From: Bacteroides propionicifaciens DSM 19291 = JCM 14649
GTDB taxonomy: Bacteria; Bacteroidota; Bacteroidia; Bacteroidales; Bacteroidaceae
Assembly: GCF_000375405.1 (NCBI RefSeq)
Contig: NZ_AQWS01000011.1
Coordinates: forward strand, 16,344-80,343
Length of the DNA: 64,000 bases
Direction: 5' to 3'
The position numbers and the translations under genes were made by a program. The notes beneath the pieces are model-generated. The model saw nothing but the letters and a program-made list of their open reading frames with translations, searched no databases and had not been told where the DNA came from. This document shows, piece by piece, positions 19,725-27,876 of the stretch. Within the stretch, counting starts at the first letter, position 1, and each line of letters opens with the position of its first letter.

Positions 19725-22445
19725 TTAAAATTTATAGCTAACATTTAAGAAACAGTTGATTCCTTGCATATAGAAATAACGAGATTGGAACTTATTGGGT
19801 TTTTCTAAATCCAAACGTCCTTGCTCGTAACCACCAGTCTTTACGTTCTCTCTATTTAGTAAGTTATTTACAGATAGATTAAAGTTGATGGAGTTTCTAT
19901 TTTTAAGGTAAAGTATCTTTCCAAGAGAGAAATCTAAAGTAAATGCACTTCCATAACGCTCTTGATGTGTTAGGTCACGATATGCTTCGTACTCGGGAGT
20001 ACCTGGGTTCACATTTACATAATTGGAAGCCAGACGGCGCATAGGTGAAATATCAATATAGTTTCTTCCCATACCGTTTAAGTTCATACTCACGAACCAG
20101 AAGTCGTAGAAATAGTTAACACCGATAGTTCCTGCAATCTGCGGAGTTCCTCCTACATAAGCATTCTTTAAATAAACTTTTTCCTGAATTCCCATCTCTT
20201 TACCATTCTCATAGCTGATAGTTCCTTCAGGGTTGTTATTGTAATAATATTGAGCTACAGTACCTGCAAAGTCAAAGTTCCAGTTATCGTTTAATTTATA
20301 ATTGAAACCCAACTCTACTCCTCGGTGTACTTTATCAACTCCTGTAAGCAGGTGGTTAACAAAAGTACGCTCAGAGTCGTGATAGTAACTTGATCTCATC
20401 ATTTGATCAAAGAAGCTCGTTTGGAACAGTGACACTCGTCCATGAATAGAAGGCATAGAGAATACATAGCTTAAGTCAGCTGTAAAAATCCCTGCACTCT
20501 TCATATCGTCCGAAGTAAAATCGGATATTCTAGGTGAGATGTAAGCCTTTTCAACCATTGGAGCTTCTGTCATATAACCAATATTGGCAGTAATAAAGTG
20601 ACGACCATTGATTTTGTAGGTCAATCCTGCTTTCATACCGTAGTCAACAAATGAATGGTTATCACCACGACCATAAGAGTTGTCTGGATATCTACCGTTC
20701 ATCATATAACCCTTACGATGGAAGTCTGTATACGAAAGTTTAGCTCCATAGTAGAAGTCAACATTTCGGTATTTATAGACATTTTGGAACCAAACATTAG
20801 CATTGTTCACATTAAACTTAAAGTCGTAGCCAAAAGTATCACCACCATAAGCTCTACGATTAGGCTTTAACAAGTCATTCTGAACTGCATTCGGGTCACC
20901 CTGGAAATCACGCTCTGCAAACTTGTCAATATCAAGTACGTATTGAGAACCCAAAAGGTCTTTTACGGTCTTGTACTGATACGATTGAGAGTTGCGAAGT
21001 CCGATACCTCCAATAAACTTCATATTTTCGTTTATATCAGCATCAAAAGTTGAGTTTAGCGAAATCTCAAACAAGTCTTTGTGACGTTCTTCAAGCATAT
21101 AAAGGGCAGCATCATTGCCTTGTCGAGCTGCCATTTGGTTAGCCTCATACATCTTATCCCAGTTCACCTGAGTTACATTGGGATCGCCCGTACTCCAAAG
21201 ATATTTGTAGTAGTCTTGAACCTCTTCATTTTCAAAATAAGAAGGCAAGTATCTGTAGTAATCAGGACGTGGGTCTGGAGCGTTATACCAGTTTAGCGCT
21301 GTACCACCATACATATTATAGTGTGCACCAACCCCTGTGGTTAATCTCATGTTTTCATCGATTTTCCACACGTGAGAAATTACAGCTGTTGGGTCAAACG
21401 AACGTACTACTTTCGAGTTACGACGTTTACCGTTTTGATATCCCCAGTTTGGGTTGTATAGGTTATTATCTCTTAGATCGTAAACCTCTTGGTAAGAACC
21501 TCCTTGTTGTCCACGACGAACAGGAGAACCAAATGTTATGAACGAGATGCTATGTCTACCCTCATCCCATTGTTTTTCAGCGCCAATAGCATAAGAGAAG
21601 TTATCATAAAACACACCATCAATATAACCACGGTCAGCATAACGACCACCCACAGAGATGTTAAATGCCCAACCATCGTCTCTTAAGCCTGTAGCATAAG
21701 AAGCCATACCACGTACGTAATAATTACGATTCGTGTATGAGGCTGATATTTTTCCACCCTGAGCATAGTTACCCGAACGCATGTTGATGTTTTCGGCTCT
21801 TCCAATACCTCCGAATGAGAAACGAGAAGGCGCTAGATAATCGGCAGCATCACCATTACGAGTAACATCGTTGAGCGCTCCAATAGCAGAGTAGTTGAAT
21901 ACTCCTCTGATCTGATCATTAAAAGCTACACCGTTAATGAATTTCTGTTCGTAGTTGTTGTCATAACCACGGACTTTAAAACGCATTGGAGACAATTGGT
22001 AAGCAATATTATTAAGATACATATCGTTAGATAGAATAACCATTGGGCTGACATCTTGCGAAAGACCGCCATCATCATCACCTATCATATCTTCATCTAG
22101 AAGACCTACCAAGTTCTTATCCATACTGAGCTGTTTTACAGCTACTTTTATACCCCCCAAATCATTTGATTGAGTTGGACTGTACTTCACTGGCACCTCC
22201 TTGGCCATAATCCTCGCAGAGGATATAATTAACACATCTGAATCACCTGTTAGGTTAGTGAATATAAATTCACCCTTCTCATTGGTTTCAGTAGTGTAAT
22301 TATGACCTCGCAAAATCACAGCAATTCCCTGCAGTGGCTCTCTAGTTGCATCATCAATAATCCGTCCTTTTAATCCACCATTGGTTTGAGCCAATACTGG
22401 TAGAGATAAAAGGAGCATTATAAATGCCATTAGTTTTTGTTTCAT
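19725..22445 (-). CDS. TonB-dependent receptor with carboxypeptidase-regulatory-like N-domain
   Basis: An outer-membrane active-transport channel. The signal peptide ends at VLAQT. Residues 23-110 form a CarboxypepD-regulatory-like domain (GLKGRIIDDATREPLQGIAV), then a plug (about 125-245, with YLNNIAYQLSPMRFKVRGY and NGVAFND), then a 22-strand-type barrel rich in aromatic strands that closes with LNVSYKF, a typical C-terminal aromatic residue. Unlike SusC proteins it has no SusD neighbour. Upstream are four fimbrillin-like lipoproteins and downstream a DUF5689 lipoprotein and a nuclease, so the ligand is probably bound by those. Import would be driven by TonB. Substrate is inferred as nucleic-acid fragments from context only. 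Confidence 0.92.
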   Translation of the reverse strand: MKQKLMAFIMLLLSLPVLAQTNGGLKGRIIDDATREPLQGIAVILRGHNYTTETNEKGEFIFTNLTGDSDVLIISSARIMAKEVPVKYSPTQSNDLGGIKVAVKQLSMDKNLVGLLDEDMIGDDDGGLSQDVSPMVILSNDMYLNNIAYQLSPMRFKVRGYDNNYEQKFINGVAFNDQIRGVFNYSAIGALNDVTRNGDAADYLAPSRFSFGGIGRAENINMRSGNYAQGGKISASYTNRNYYVRGMASYATGLRDDGWAFNISVGGRYADRGYIDGVFYDNFSYAIGAEKQWDEGRHSISFITFGSPVRRGQQGGSYQEVYDLRDNNLYNPNWGYQNGKRRNSKVVRSFDPTAVISHVWKIDENMRLTTGVGAHYNMYGGTALNWYNAPDPRPDYYRYLPSYFENEEVQDYYKYLWSTGDPNVTQVNWDKMYEANQMAARQGNDAALYMLEERHKDLFEISLNSTFDADINENMKFIGGIGLRNSQSYQYKTVKDLLGSQYVLDIDKFAERDFQGDPNAVQNDLLKPNRRAYGGDTFGYDFKFNVNNANVWFQNVYKYRNVDFYYGAKLSYTDFHRKGYMMNGRYPDNSYGRGDNHSFVDYGMKAGLTYKINGRHFITANIGYMTEAPMVEKAYISPRISDFTSDDMKSAGIFTADLSYVFSMPSIHGRVSLFQTSFFDQMMRSSYYHDSERTFVNHLLTGVDKVHRGVELGFNYKLNDNWNFDFAGTVAQYYYNNNPEGTISYENGKEMGIQEKVYLKNAYVGGTPQIAGTIGVNYFYDFWFVSMNLNGMGRNYIDISPMRRLASNYVNVNPGTPEYEAYRDLTHQERYGSAFTLDFSLGKILYLKNRNSINFNLSVNNLLNRENVKTGGYEQGRLDLEKPNKFQSRYFYMQGINCFLNVSYKF

Positions 22446-22508
22446 ACTCTTTGCGATTTTATTTCAATAAACTGTTTAAAACTCATATTATCTTAATCAT
22501 TAAGACAA

Positions 22509-22540
22509 CTTGAGACAGCATAATAACGTGCTGTCTCAAG
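22509..22540 (-). other. Intra-operon hairpin between fimbrillin-like gene and TonB receptor gene
   Basis: A perfect 12-bp stem (CTTGAGACAGCA, 22509-22520, with 22529-22540) and 8-base loop lies shortly after the stop at 22557 on the minus strand. No U-tract follows, which fits an mRNA 3'-end stabiliser or processing element better than a full terminator. Confidence 0.6.
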
Positions 22541-22556
22541 ACTTTATGTATTATGT

Positions 22557-24272
22557 TTAGCGGTAACCCTTTACTACTAGATTACCCAATCGTATTCCAC
22601 CATCAGTGGGTAGTGCTCCAACATGGAAACTTATATTTATCTCCTGAGTAGATGGATCAATATCCCCCAACTCTAAAGTATAATCCGTATACTCTGATCC
22701 ACCTTTAAGCAATTCTTCAGGTAAAGCGACAAGCTCTCCATCACCAAGTTGAACTTTAAATTCAGATGCAAAGGTTCTATCTGCTGTTTGCCCAACCAAC
22801 TGAAGTGATAATGTTAGGTTGGTATAACCTGCTACATTTAAGTTTTCTAAAGTAAGAACTTTTGTCTCTGCTGTAGGAAACCAAACAGAACCTTCACTAG
22901 ATTTTCGAACATCCACCTTAGAAGAAGATGGTTTATAAACAAAATTCGGATGTCCCTCTAGATAGTCACCATCTCTCAACATATTCATATAAGCCGTAAA
23001 ACTTGTGTTTTTAGTAACTAAATCAAACCCATCTTCAAATATAACGCTAGCTTCAGTCGGTGTATCTTTCTTACCCTCTTGAGTTACTGTAATTACCACA
23101 TCGGCAACACCATCAGCCGAGAGCACAACATTCATTGTTCTTGCGTCGGGTGTTTCGTTAGGTTCTACAGTTACTTTTACCTTGCTATCTTCTTTGACAG
23201 TTGTAATCCAATCCGCACCCTCGCTCACAGCAACAATCCAGTCTAAACCTTCAGATGCTGATACATCAAAAGTTTTGGAACCGCCATCTGCATTAACTGC
23301 AAACTCACGCTCGGTAACCGTAAGACTCTTATCGTCTTCTGAAGGATCTACTTGACCAGGATCGGTATCTTCATGGCCTACCTCCCAATCTTGAATTGAA
23401 GCATCGGGGTTAACAAGAATAACCTTGCCCTCTTCAATCTCACGTAGTGCTGCCTTGAAAGTATATTGTTTCCCCGATTGTAAATCTAAAGCAGTCGTAG
23501 CTTTCCATACAAAGGTTTTGCCATCGAGCACCATAGGGACTTCAATCGTATTTGTAGATTGACCAGGAACAAGATAAGCAGTAACTAAAGCTGAATTTCC
23601 CTCACTACCTACATTGAATATAGGAGTGATTGATTCGGTTTGAGCTGCTTCAGCAAATGCAAGAGCTCCTGTGCTTAAGTTGAATTCCCCTTTTGCTATT
23701 GTACCTTCTACAGTCTTAGCCGTAAGACCAGCCAAAGAAGTTACCAAGTTGCCTTCAGTAGCATCAATCGACAGAACAAGCTCAAACTTAGAGAGCTGAT
23801 GCGTAAACGTCAAGTCGGGGTTTCCATTATCTTTTATGCCTTTTATATTATTGGCATAGAGCAAGTCAACCAACGGAGTTGTAGTTGTTACATCGATAGG
23901 ATATACAAAGTCGACTACTCCTTCTTTAAAAGGATAGTAAGCTTTAATATCCACTGCCGTAGCTCCATCTAGGCTTATCCCAGGATTTGAAGCATCAGGT
24001 GTAAACTGACCCTTAGCACCTGCATTGGAAGAGTTGTATTTCACATTAGAAAATCCTCCAAATAAGGTTTGGTCTGCCGAATTAAGGGCATAAACTCCAA
24101 TAGCATCACCCAACTCCCAGTTATTATCGATAACTCGGCTTGAGGGTTTAATGATATTTGATTTAAAATTCAATACATTATTGTCTTTAGGATTATCAAA
24201 TCCCTCATGGTTTGAACAAGCTGCCAGCAGAAATACGCCTGCTGCATAAATTAAGGTTCTTAGCTTTTTCAT
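22557..24272 (-). CDS. Fimbrillin-like (Mfa-like_1) lipoprotein with BACON domain
   Basis: The lipobox LLAACS places the lipidated cysteine at residue 19. Residues about 30-280 are a fimbrillin-family domain, recognised by the WELGDAIGVYAL opening, the AYYPF and LLYANN strands, the FTHQLSKFELVLS segment, the VPGQSTN loop and GKQYTFKAALRE, ending in INVNPDASIQDWEVG-type text. Residues about 315-400 are a BACON domain (EFAVNADGGSKTFDVSAS ... WITTVKE ... VITVTQEGKK), usually a carbohydrate or mucin adhesion module. Residues about 405-571 are the locus-shared C-terminal domain (VWFPTAET, IRLGNLVVKG). Likely surface exposed and accessory to the TonB receptor that follows. Confidence 0.85.
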   Translation of the reverse strand: MKKLRTLIYAAGVFLLAACSNHEGFDNPKDNNVLNFKSNIIKPSSRVIDNNWELGDAIGVYALNSADQTLFGGFSNVKYNSSNAGAKGQFTPDASNPGISLDGATAVDIKAYYPFKEGVVDFVYPIDVTTTTPLVDLLYANNIKGIKDNGNPDLTFTHQLSKFELVLSIDATEGNLVTSLAGLTAKTVEGTIAKGEFNLSTGALAFAEAAQTESITPIFNVGSEGNSALVTAYLVPGQSTNTIEVPMVLDGKTFVWKATTALDLQSGKQYTFKAALREIEEGKVILVNPDASIQDWEVGHEDTDPGQVDPSEDDKSLTVTEREFAVNADGGSKTFDVSASEGLDWIVAVSEGADWITTVKEDSKVKVTVEPNETPDARTMNVVLSADGVADVVITVTQEGKKDTPTEASVIFEDGFDLVTKNTSFTAYMNMLRDGDYLEGHPNFVYKPSSSKVDVRKSSEGSVWFPTAETKVLTLENLNVAGYTNLTLSLQLVGQTADRTFASEFKVQLGDGELVALPEELLKGGSEYTDYTLELGDIDPSTQEINISFHVGALPTDGGIRLGNLVVKGYR

Positions 24273-24294
24273 TTTCTCATATTTTAGGTTAGAA

Positions 24295-24325
24295 CTCTCT
24301 GTTAGGGTTAAAAGCTAACAGAGAG
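24295..24325 (-). other. Intra-operon hairpin between two fimbrillin-like genes
   Basis: A perfect 11-bp stem (CTCTCTGTTAG, 24295-24305, with 24315-24325) and 9-base loop sits in the 63-base gap after the stop at 24336. The minus-strand sequence after it (TTCTAACC) is not U-rich. Confidence 0.6.
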
Positions 24326-24335
24326 CATTATATTT

Positions 24336-26060
24336 TTATTTCTTACCTGATAGTTTGATATCAGTTATACGAGTTCCCGTATTATTATCAACAGTGAACT
24401 TCAAAGAGCTGAAGTTTGATGGAAGACCTGTAAGCTTCACAACATAGAACTTCTCAAAGTAACCATCCGCTTTAGTTATTACAAAAGAAGGTACAGCGAC
24501 TTTAGTATCATCACAGAACACGTTTATATTCCCTAAGTCAAACTCACTACCTGCATTAAACAAGTTAGTAGTTACTGCAAATTCGAGCTGAACATCACTA
24601 AAGCCCGTCAAATCAAAGCCTTCAATCACTAAGTTTCCTCCTTTTTCAGGAAGCCAAATATGATTATCTAACTTTGACGTGCTTCTTACATCAGTCTTTC
24701 CTTCAGCACCAGCAGTATCCTTAAATGTCAAGTTTTTATTATCATAGTTGGTATATTTACTTAAGAGTGGCCATGGTTTAGCAACTTTTGTAGACTTACC
24801 AAATGTCTCTAAGAAGACTACTTGCTCAACGCCTGGTTGAGAAGTTCCAGCTGCCTGACTAACATTAACTACAGCTACACTTTGTCCACTAGTAATCGTC
24901 AACTTTCCACTACGTGCATTACCAGAGTTTACTAAGGCTTGAACATTTATGGTTTGATTTCCATTACCTGAAGTAACATCAACACTTAGCCACGCTGCAT
25001 CACTTGTAATAGTCCAAGCCAAGCTTGAAGTAATATTAAGTGCAAGAGCTGAAGCGTCTTTAGTAAAATTCAACATCGACTTATCAGCAGTCAAATCATT
25101 ACCTTCTGTTGGTTTTGGGTCTGGATCTTCACCACCAGGAGTAATAATATCAACACCATTATCATCATTACCTTCTACCCAATCTTCAATTCCCCCTTCA
25201 GGATTAAGTGTAGCCACGCTACCATCTTTAGAGAGTTGGATTCTGAATGTATATTTAGTTCCAGCAGCCAAGTCAAACTCTTTCTTTGAAGTCCAAGTAA
25301 ACTCCTCTGCACCGAGTGTAAACTTAACGGATACATTTGATCCTAATTTTTGACCAGGAATCAGAATAGCAGATACCGATGATCCATTAACTTTAGGCTG
25401 AAGCATAGTCGCATCACCCGAAAGAGTTATAGCACCAGTTTTAAGATCGAATGAACCCTTGTTGATAAGCCCTTGTAGATCTTTAGCACCTAAACCAGCA
25501 AGTGATGGATAATCGGCCGTTGGCTCAACAATAAAGATAAGCTTTGATAGTTGATGTGAAAAGGTCATGTTAGCAGGACCTGCTTTCTCAACGTTCTTCA
25601 AGTTGTTTGAGTACAACACATCAATATCTTGAGGTTTTGACTGGTCGTTAACATCTACTGCTAAAGAAAAGTCTGTAATTGGAGTCGTAAAAGGATAATA
25701 AGCAATAACATCAATCTCAGTTTTACCATCAAGGGCAATAGCCTGAGCAGGATTAGCTGCTACGAACTTAGCTGTTTTTCCAGCCGATGTTGTAGTGTGT
25801 TTAATATTCGACTTGCCGTCAAATATATCTGCTTCACTTAATCCCGTACCTGCTTTAACAGCATATATACCTATGGCATCACCCGAAGTCCAATCGGAAT
25901 CGATTGCTCGACCTACAGCTCGAGAAGAAATATTAGTGTTAAACGTAACATCATTTTTTCCACTAGGATCGCGACCTTCATAAGTATCACGATCGTTGGA
26001 GCAAGCTCCTAGAAGAGCAATTGCTCCTAGTCCAAACAATAAGGATTTTAACTTTTTCAT
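24336..26060 (-). CDS. Fimbrillin-like (Mfa-like_1) lipoprotein with BACON domain, second copy
   Basis: Same build as the gene 60 bases downstream. The lipobox is LLGACS (Cys20). The fimbrillin part has DWTSGDAIGIYAV, AYYPF, VLYSNNLKN, FSHQLSKLIFIV and LIPGQKLGSN, and ends GTKYTFRIQLSKDG. A BACON-type domain (about 320-405) shows LNFTKDASALALNITSS, AWLSVDVTSGNGNQTINV and VVNVSQAAG. The C-terminal domain from about residue 415 has VVFLETFGK, TDVRSTSKLDNHIWLPE and an ending TRITDIKLSGKK. Sequence divergence from its neighbour is large outside core strands, so the duplication is old. Probable surface lipoprotein of the same complex. Confidence 0.85.
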   Translation of the reverse strand: MKKLKSLLFGLGAIALLGACSNDRDTYEGRDPSGKNDVTFNTNISSRAVGRAIDSDWTSGDAIGIYAVKAGTGLSEADIFDGKSNIKHTTTSAGKTAKFVAANPAQAIALDGKTEIDVIAYYPFTTPITDFSLAVDVNDQSKPQDIDVLYSNNLKNVEKAGPANMTFSHQLSKLIFIVEPTADYPSLAGLGAKDLQGLINKGSFDLKTGAITLSGDATMLQPKVNGSSVSAILIPGQKLGSNVSVKFTLGAEEFTWTSKKEFDLAAGTKYTFRIQLSKDGSVATLNPEGGIEDWVEGNDDNGVDIITPGGEDPDPKPTEGNDLTADKSMLNFTKDASALALNITSSLAWTITSDAAWLSVDVTSGNGNQTINVQALVNSGNARSGKLTITSGQSVAVVNVSQAAGTSQPGVEQVVFLETFGKSTKVAKPWPLLSKYTNYDNKNLTFKDTAGAEGKTDVRSTSKLDNHIWLPEKGGNLVIEGFDLTGFSDVQLEFAVTTNLFNAGSEFDLGNINVFCDDTKVAVPSFVITKADGYFEKFYVVKLTGLPSNFSSLKFTVDNNTGTRITDIKLSGKK

Positions 26061-26122
26061 TCTGTTTTATTTTAAGATAAGGCCCAACGAACGAGTCATC
26101 AAGCTTTTTTTAGTTAGTTATA

Positions 26123-27640
26123 TTATTCTGTTTTTAGCCCCTTGATCACAAGGTTATCTAAGCGAATACCTGTATAGTTTTCGGTACCTGTTTTAAACTC
26201 AAGGGTTGAAAAGGATTTATCTATTTTTACTCTAACTCTATAATATGCACTTTCATAGTTGTCAAAGGCAATTACTTCATCATCAGTTTTTACCTTTTGA
26301 CCATCAATATATACATGAATAAAATTAGCATGTATGTAGTCCGACTTTCGTAAATCTCCAGTCATGTCGAAGCTCAACTCGATATCCTTAAAGTTTTGAG
26401 TGTTGATATTCGAGATGCTGAGTGTTGGCATTATATCTTCAGGAGTAGCTACAGAAGAGTCATAGGCAGGAAACCAAATATGTTTATCCCCTTCAAGGAA
26501 AGCAACACGTGCACGAGCAGCAACCTTACTTCCTTTATTACTAAAAGTAACACCCGAAGTGGAGAACTCATTCTTCTCGTCAAACTCATAATACTTTAAG
26601 TCCCATTTCTTTCCATCGTTAATACCAAAAGTCTGATTCATTACAACCACCTCCTCACCAACAGTCGCATCATCACCAGGTTTAGTCTCTTCATTAGGAT
26701 CCTCAATATCACCTGATTCAGATTCGTCTGGATTTAAAACCTCAATATCATCATCTACATTGCCTTCAGTCCAGTCGGTTACAGTTCCATTGGGTTCAAG
26801 AGTCCAACTGCCATCTGCATTAATAGTCATTTTATAGGTATAGATTTTGCCCGACTCAATAGTCACATCGTCGGTTGGCGTCCACACATATTGCTTACCC
26901 TCTAAAGTGACAACCACCTTTGCGTTGCCTATTGTTTGACCAGGTAGAATAAGTGTCTGAATATTTGCTTGAACAGGACCAGCTATCACTGTCGTTTTTA
27001 GGTTATTGACGCTTTGATCATCCACTAATACCAAACCAGTACTTAAATCCAAAACTCCTTTGGTTGCAATGCCTGATAAATTATCAGCTTTTAAACCAAC
27101 CAGAGTATTTACATTCTCGCCAGGAATAACTTGAATTATCAACTGAGACAATACATGTCCAAACTCTAAGTTAGCTTGCTCACCAGCGCGTAAGCCTTTA
27201 GCATTATTAGAGTATAATACATCCTCCGGCTTATTCAAATCCAAGGGATATTTACAGTCTTCAATAATATTCTTATATGGGGCGTAGCCAATGATATCAA
27301 GACTACCTTTTTTAAGCTGAATGGATTCAATTTCTTTAGCCGAACTGAATATTGCCACATCACCTGTAGATAAGGAAGTGTATTTAATATTTATTCTATT
27401 ATCATAGGCTGTTGCATCTGAAAGTATTTTTCCACTTCGAACAGCATAGAGTCCGATAACATTCTTACCAGCCCTATTTTGAGTGGTTATCTTATCAGTA
27501 CCCAAAACTCTACCGATTACTTCAATAGTGGACTTTCCACTATAATCAAAGCCGTCATACGAATCACTGCTGTCGCTAGAACATGCGCTCAACAGTAAAA
27601 AAACAGCCAAAGCTGAGAACATAGATTTAAGCTTAGTCAT
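26123..27640 (-). CDS. Fimbrillin-like (Mfa-like_1) lipoprotein, no BACON domain
   Basis: The lipobox LLLSACS gives Cys20. The fimbrillin domain (about 30-290) has NVIGLYAVRSGK, IGYAPYKN, VLYSNNAKGL, FGHVLSQLIIQV, ILPGQTIGNAKV and GKIYTYKMTIN. An acidic Asp/Glu/Pro linker (about 295-325) takes the place of the BACON domain of its neighbours. The C-terminal domain follows with VVMNQTFG, GDKHIWFPAY, IHVYIDGQKV and YTGIRLDNLVIKG. It lies between the nuclease-fimbrillin fusion gene upstream and the BACON-bearing copy downstream, and begins 20 bases after a very strong hairpin. Confidence 0.83.
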   Translation of the reverse strand: MTKLKSMFSALAVFLLLSACSSDSSDSYDGFDYSGKSTIEVIGRVLGTDKITTQNRAGKNVIGLYAVRSGKILSDATAYDNRINIKYTSLSTGDVAIFSSAKEIESIQLKKGSLDIIGYAPYKNIIEDCKYPLDLNKPEDVLYSNNAKGLRAGEQANLEFGHVLSQLIIQVIPGENVNTLVGLKADNLSGIATKGVLDLSTGLVLVDDQSVNNLKTTVIAGPVQANIQTLILPGQTIGNAKVVVTLEGKQYVWTPTDDVTIESGKIYTYKMTINADGSWTLEPNGTVTDWTEGNVDDDIEVLNPDESESGDIEDPNEETKPGDDATVGEEVVVMNQTFGINDGKKWDLKYYEFDEKNEFSTSGVTFSNKGSKVAARARVAFLEGDKHIWFPAYDSSVATPEDIMPTLSISNINTQNFKDIELSFDMTGDLRKSDYIHANFIHVYIDGQKVKTDDEVIAFDNYESAYYRVRVKIDKSFSTLEFKTGTENYTGIRLDNLVIKGLKTE

Positions 27641-27659
27641 ATTTACCTATTTAAAGATT

Positions 27660-27702
27660 AATAGCTTATTGAGTGAGGACTAACCTCACTCAATAAGCTA
27701 TT
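27660..27702 (-). other. Long perfect hairpin between nuclease-fusion gene and next fimbrillin-like gene
   Basis: A 19-bp stem (27660-27678 with 27684-27702; the 18 inner pairs have the arm ATAGCTTATTGAGTGAGG) and 5-base loop. It lies about 175 bases after the upstream stop and 20 bases before the next ATG. The T-rich flank (TTGTTTTTTG) is on the plus-strand side, so on the minus strand an A-rich run precedes the stem and no good U-run follows. It probably sets the ratio of the lead gene to the distal genes. Confidence 0.65.
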
Positions 27703-27876
27703 GTTTTTTGATTTATTTATATTCCTATTCAGAGCTTGAATATAAGTCTCACCAGCGCTCCTTGTATGTGATACAAGTGTATAAACCCTGCAAGAAGCTT
27801 CGAACCTCTTATTGATTAGGTCTATGCATATATTTGTCATTGGTTTTTTCATATTCAAGGGTATTAGTCTTATTTG

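Noticed and set aside
27658..27858. A 66-codon minus-strand frame (MNMKKPMTNICID...) between the nuclease fusion and the next fimbrillin-like gene
   Set aside because: Its last third is made by the long perfect hairpin at 27660-27702, it has no recognisable family, and no convincing ribosome binding site precedes it. More likely an untranslated spacer.
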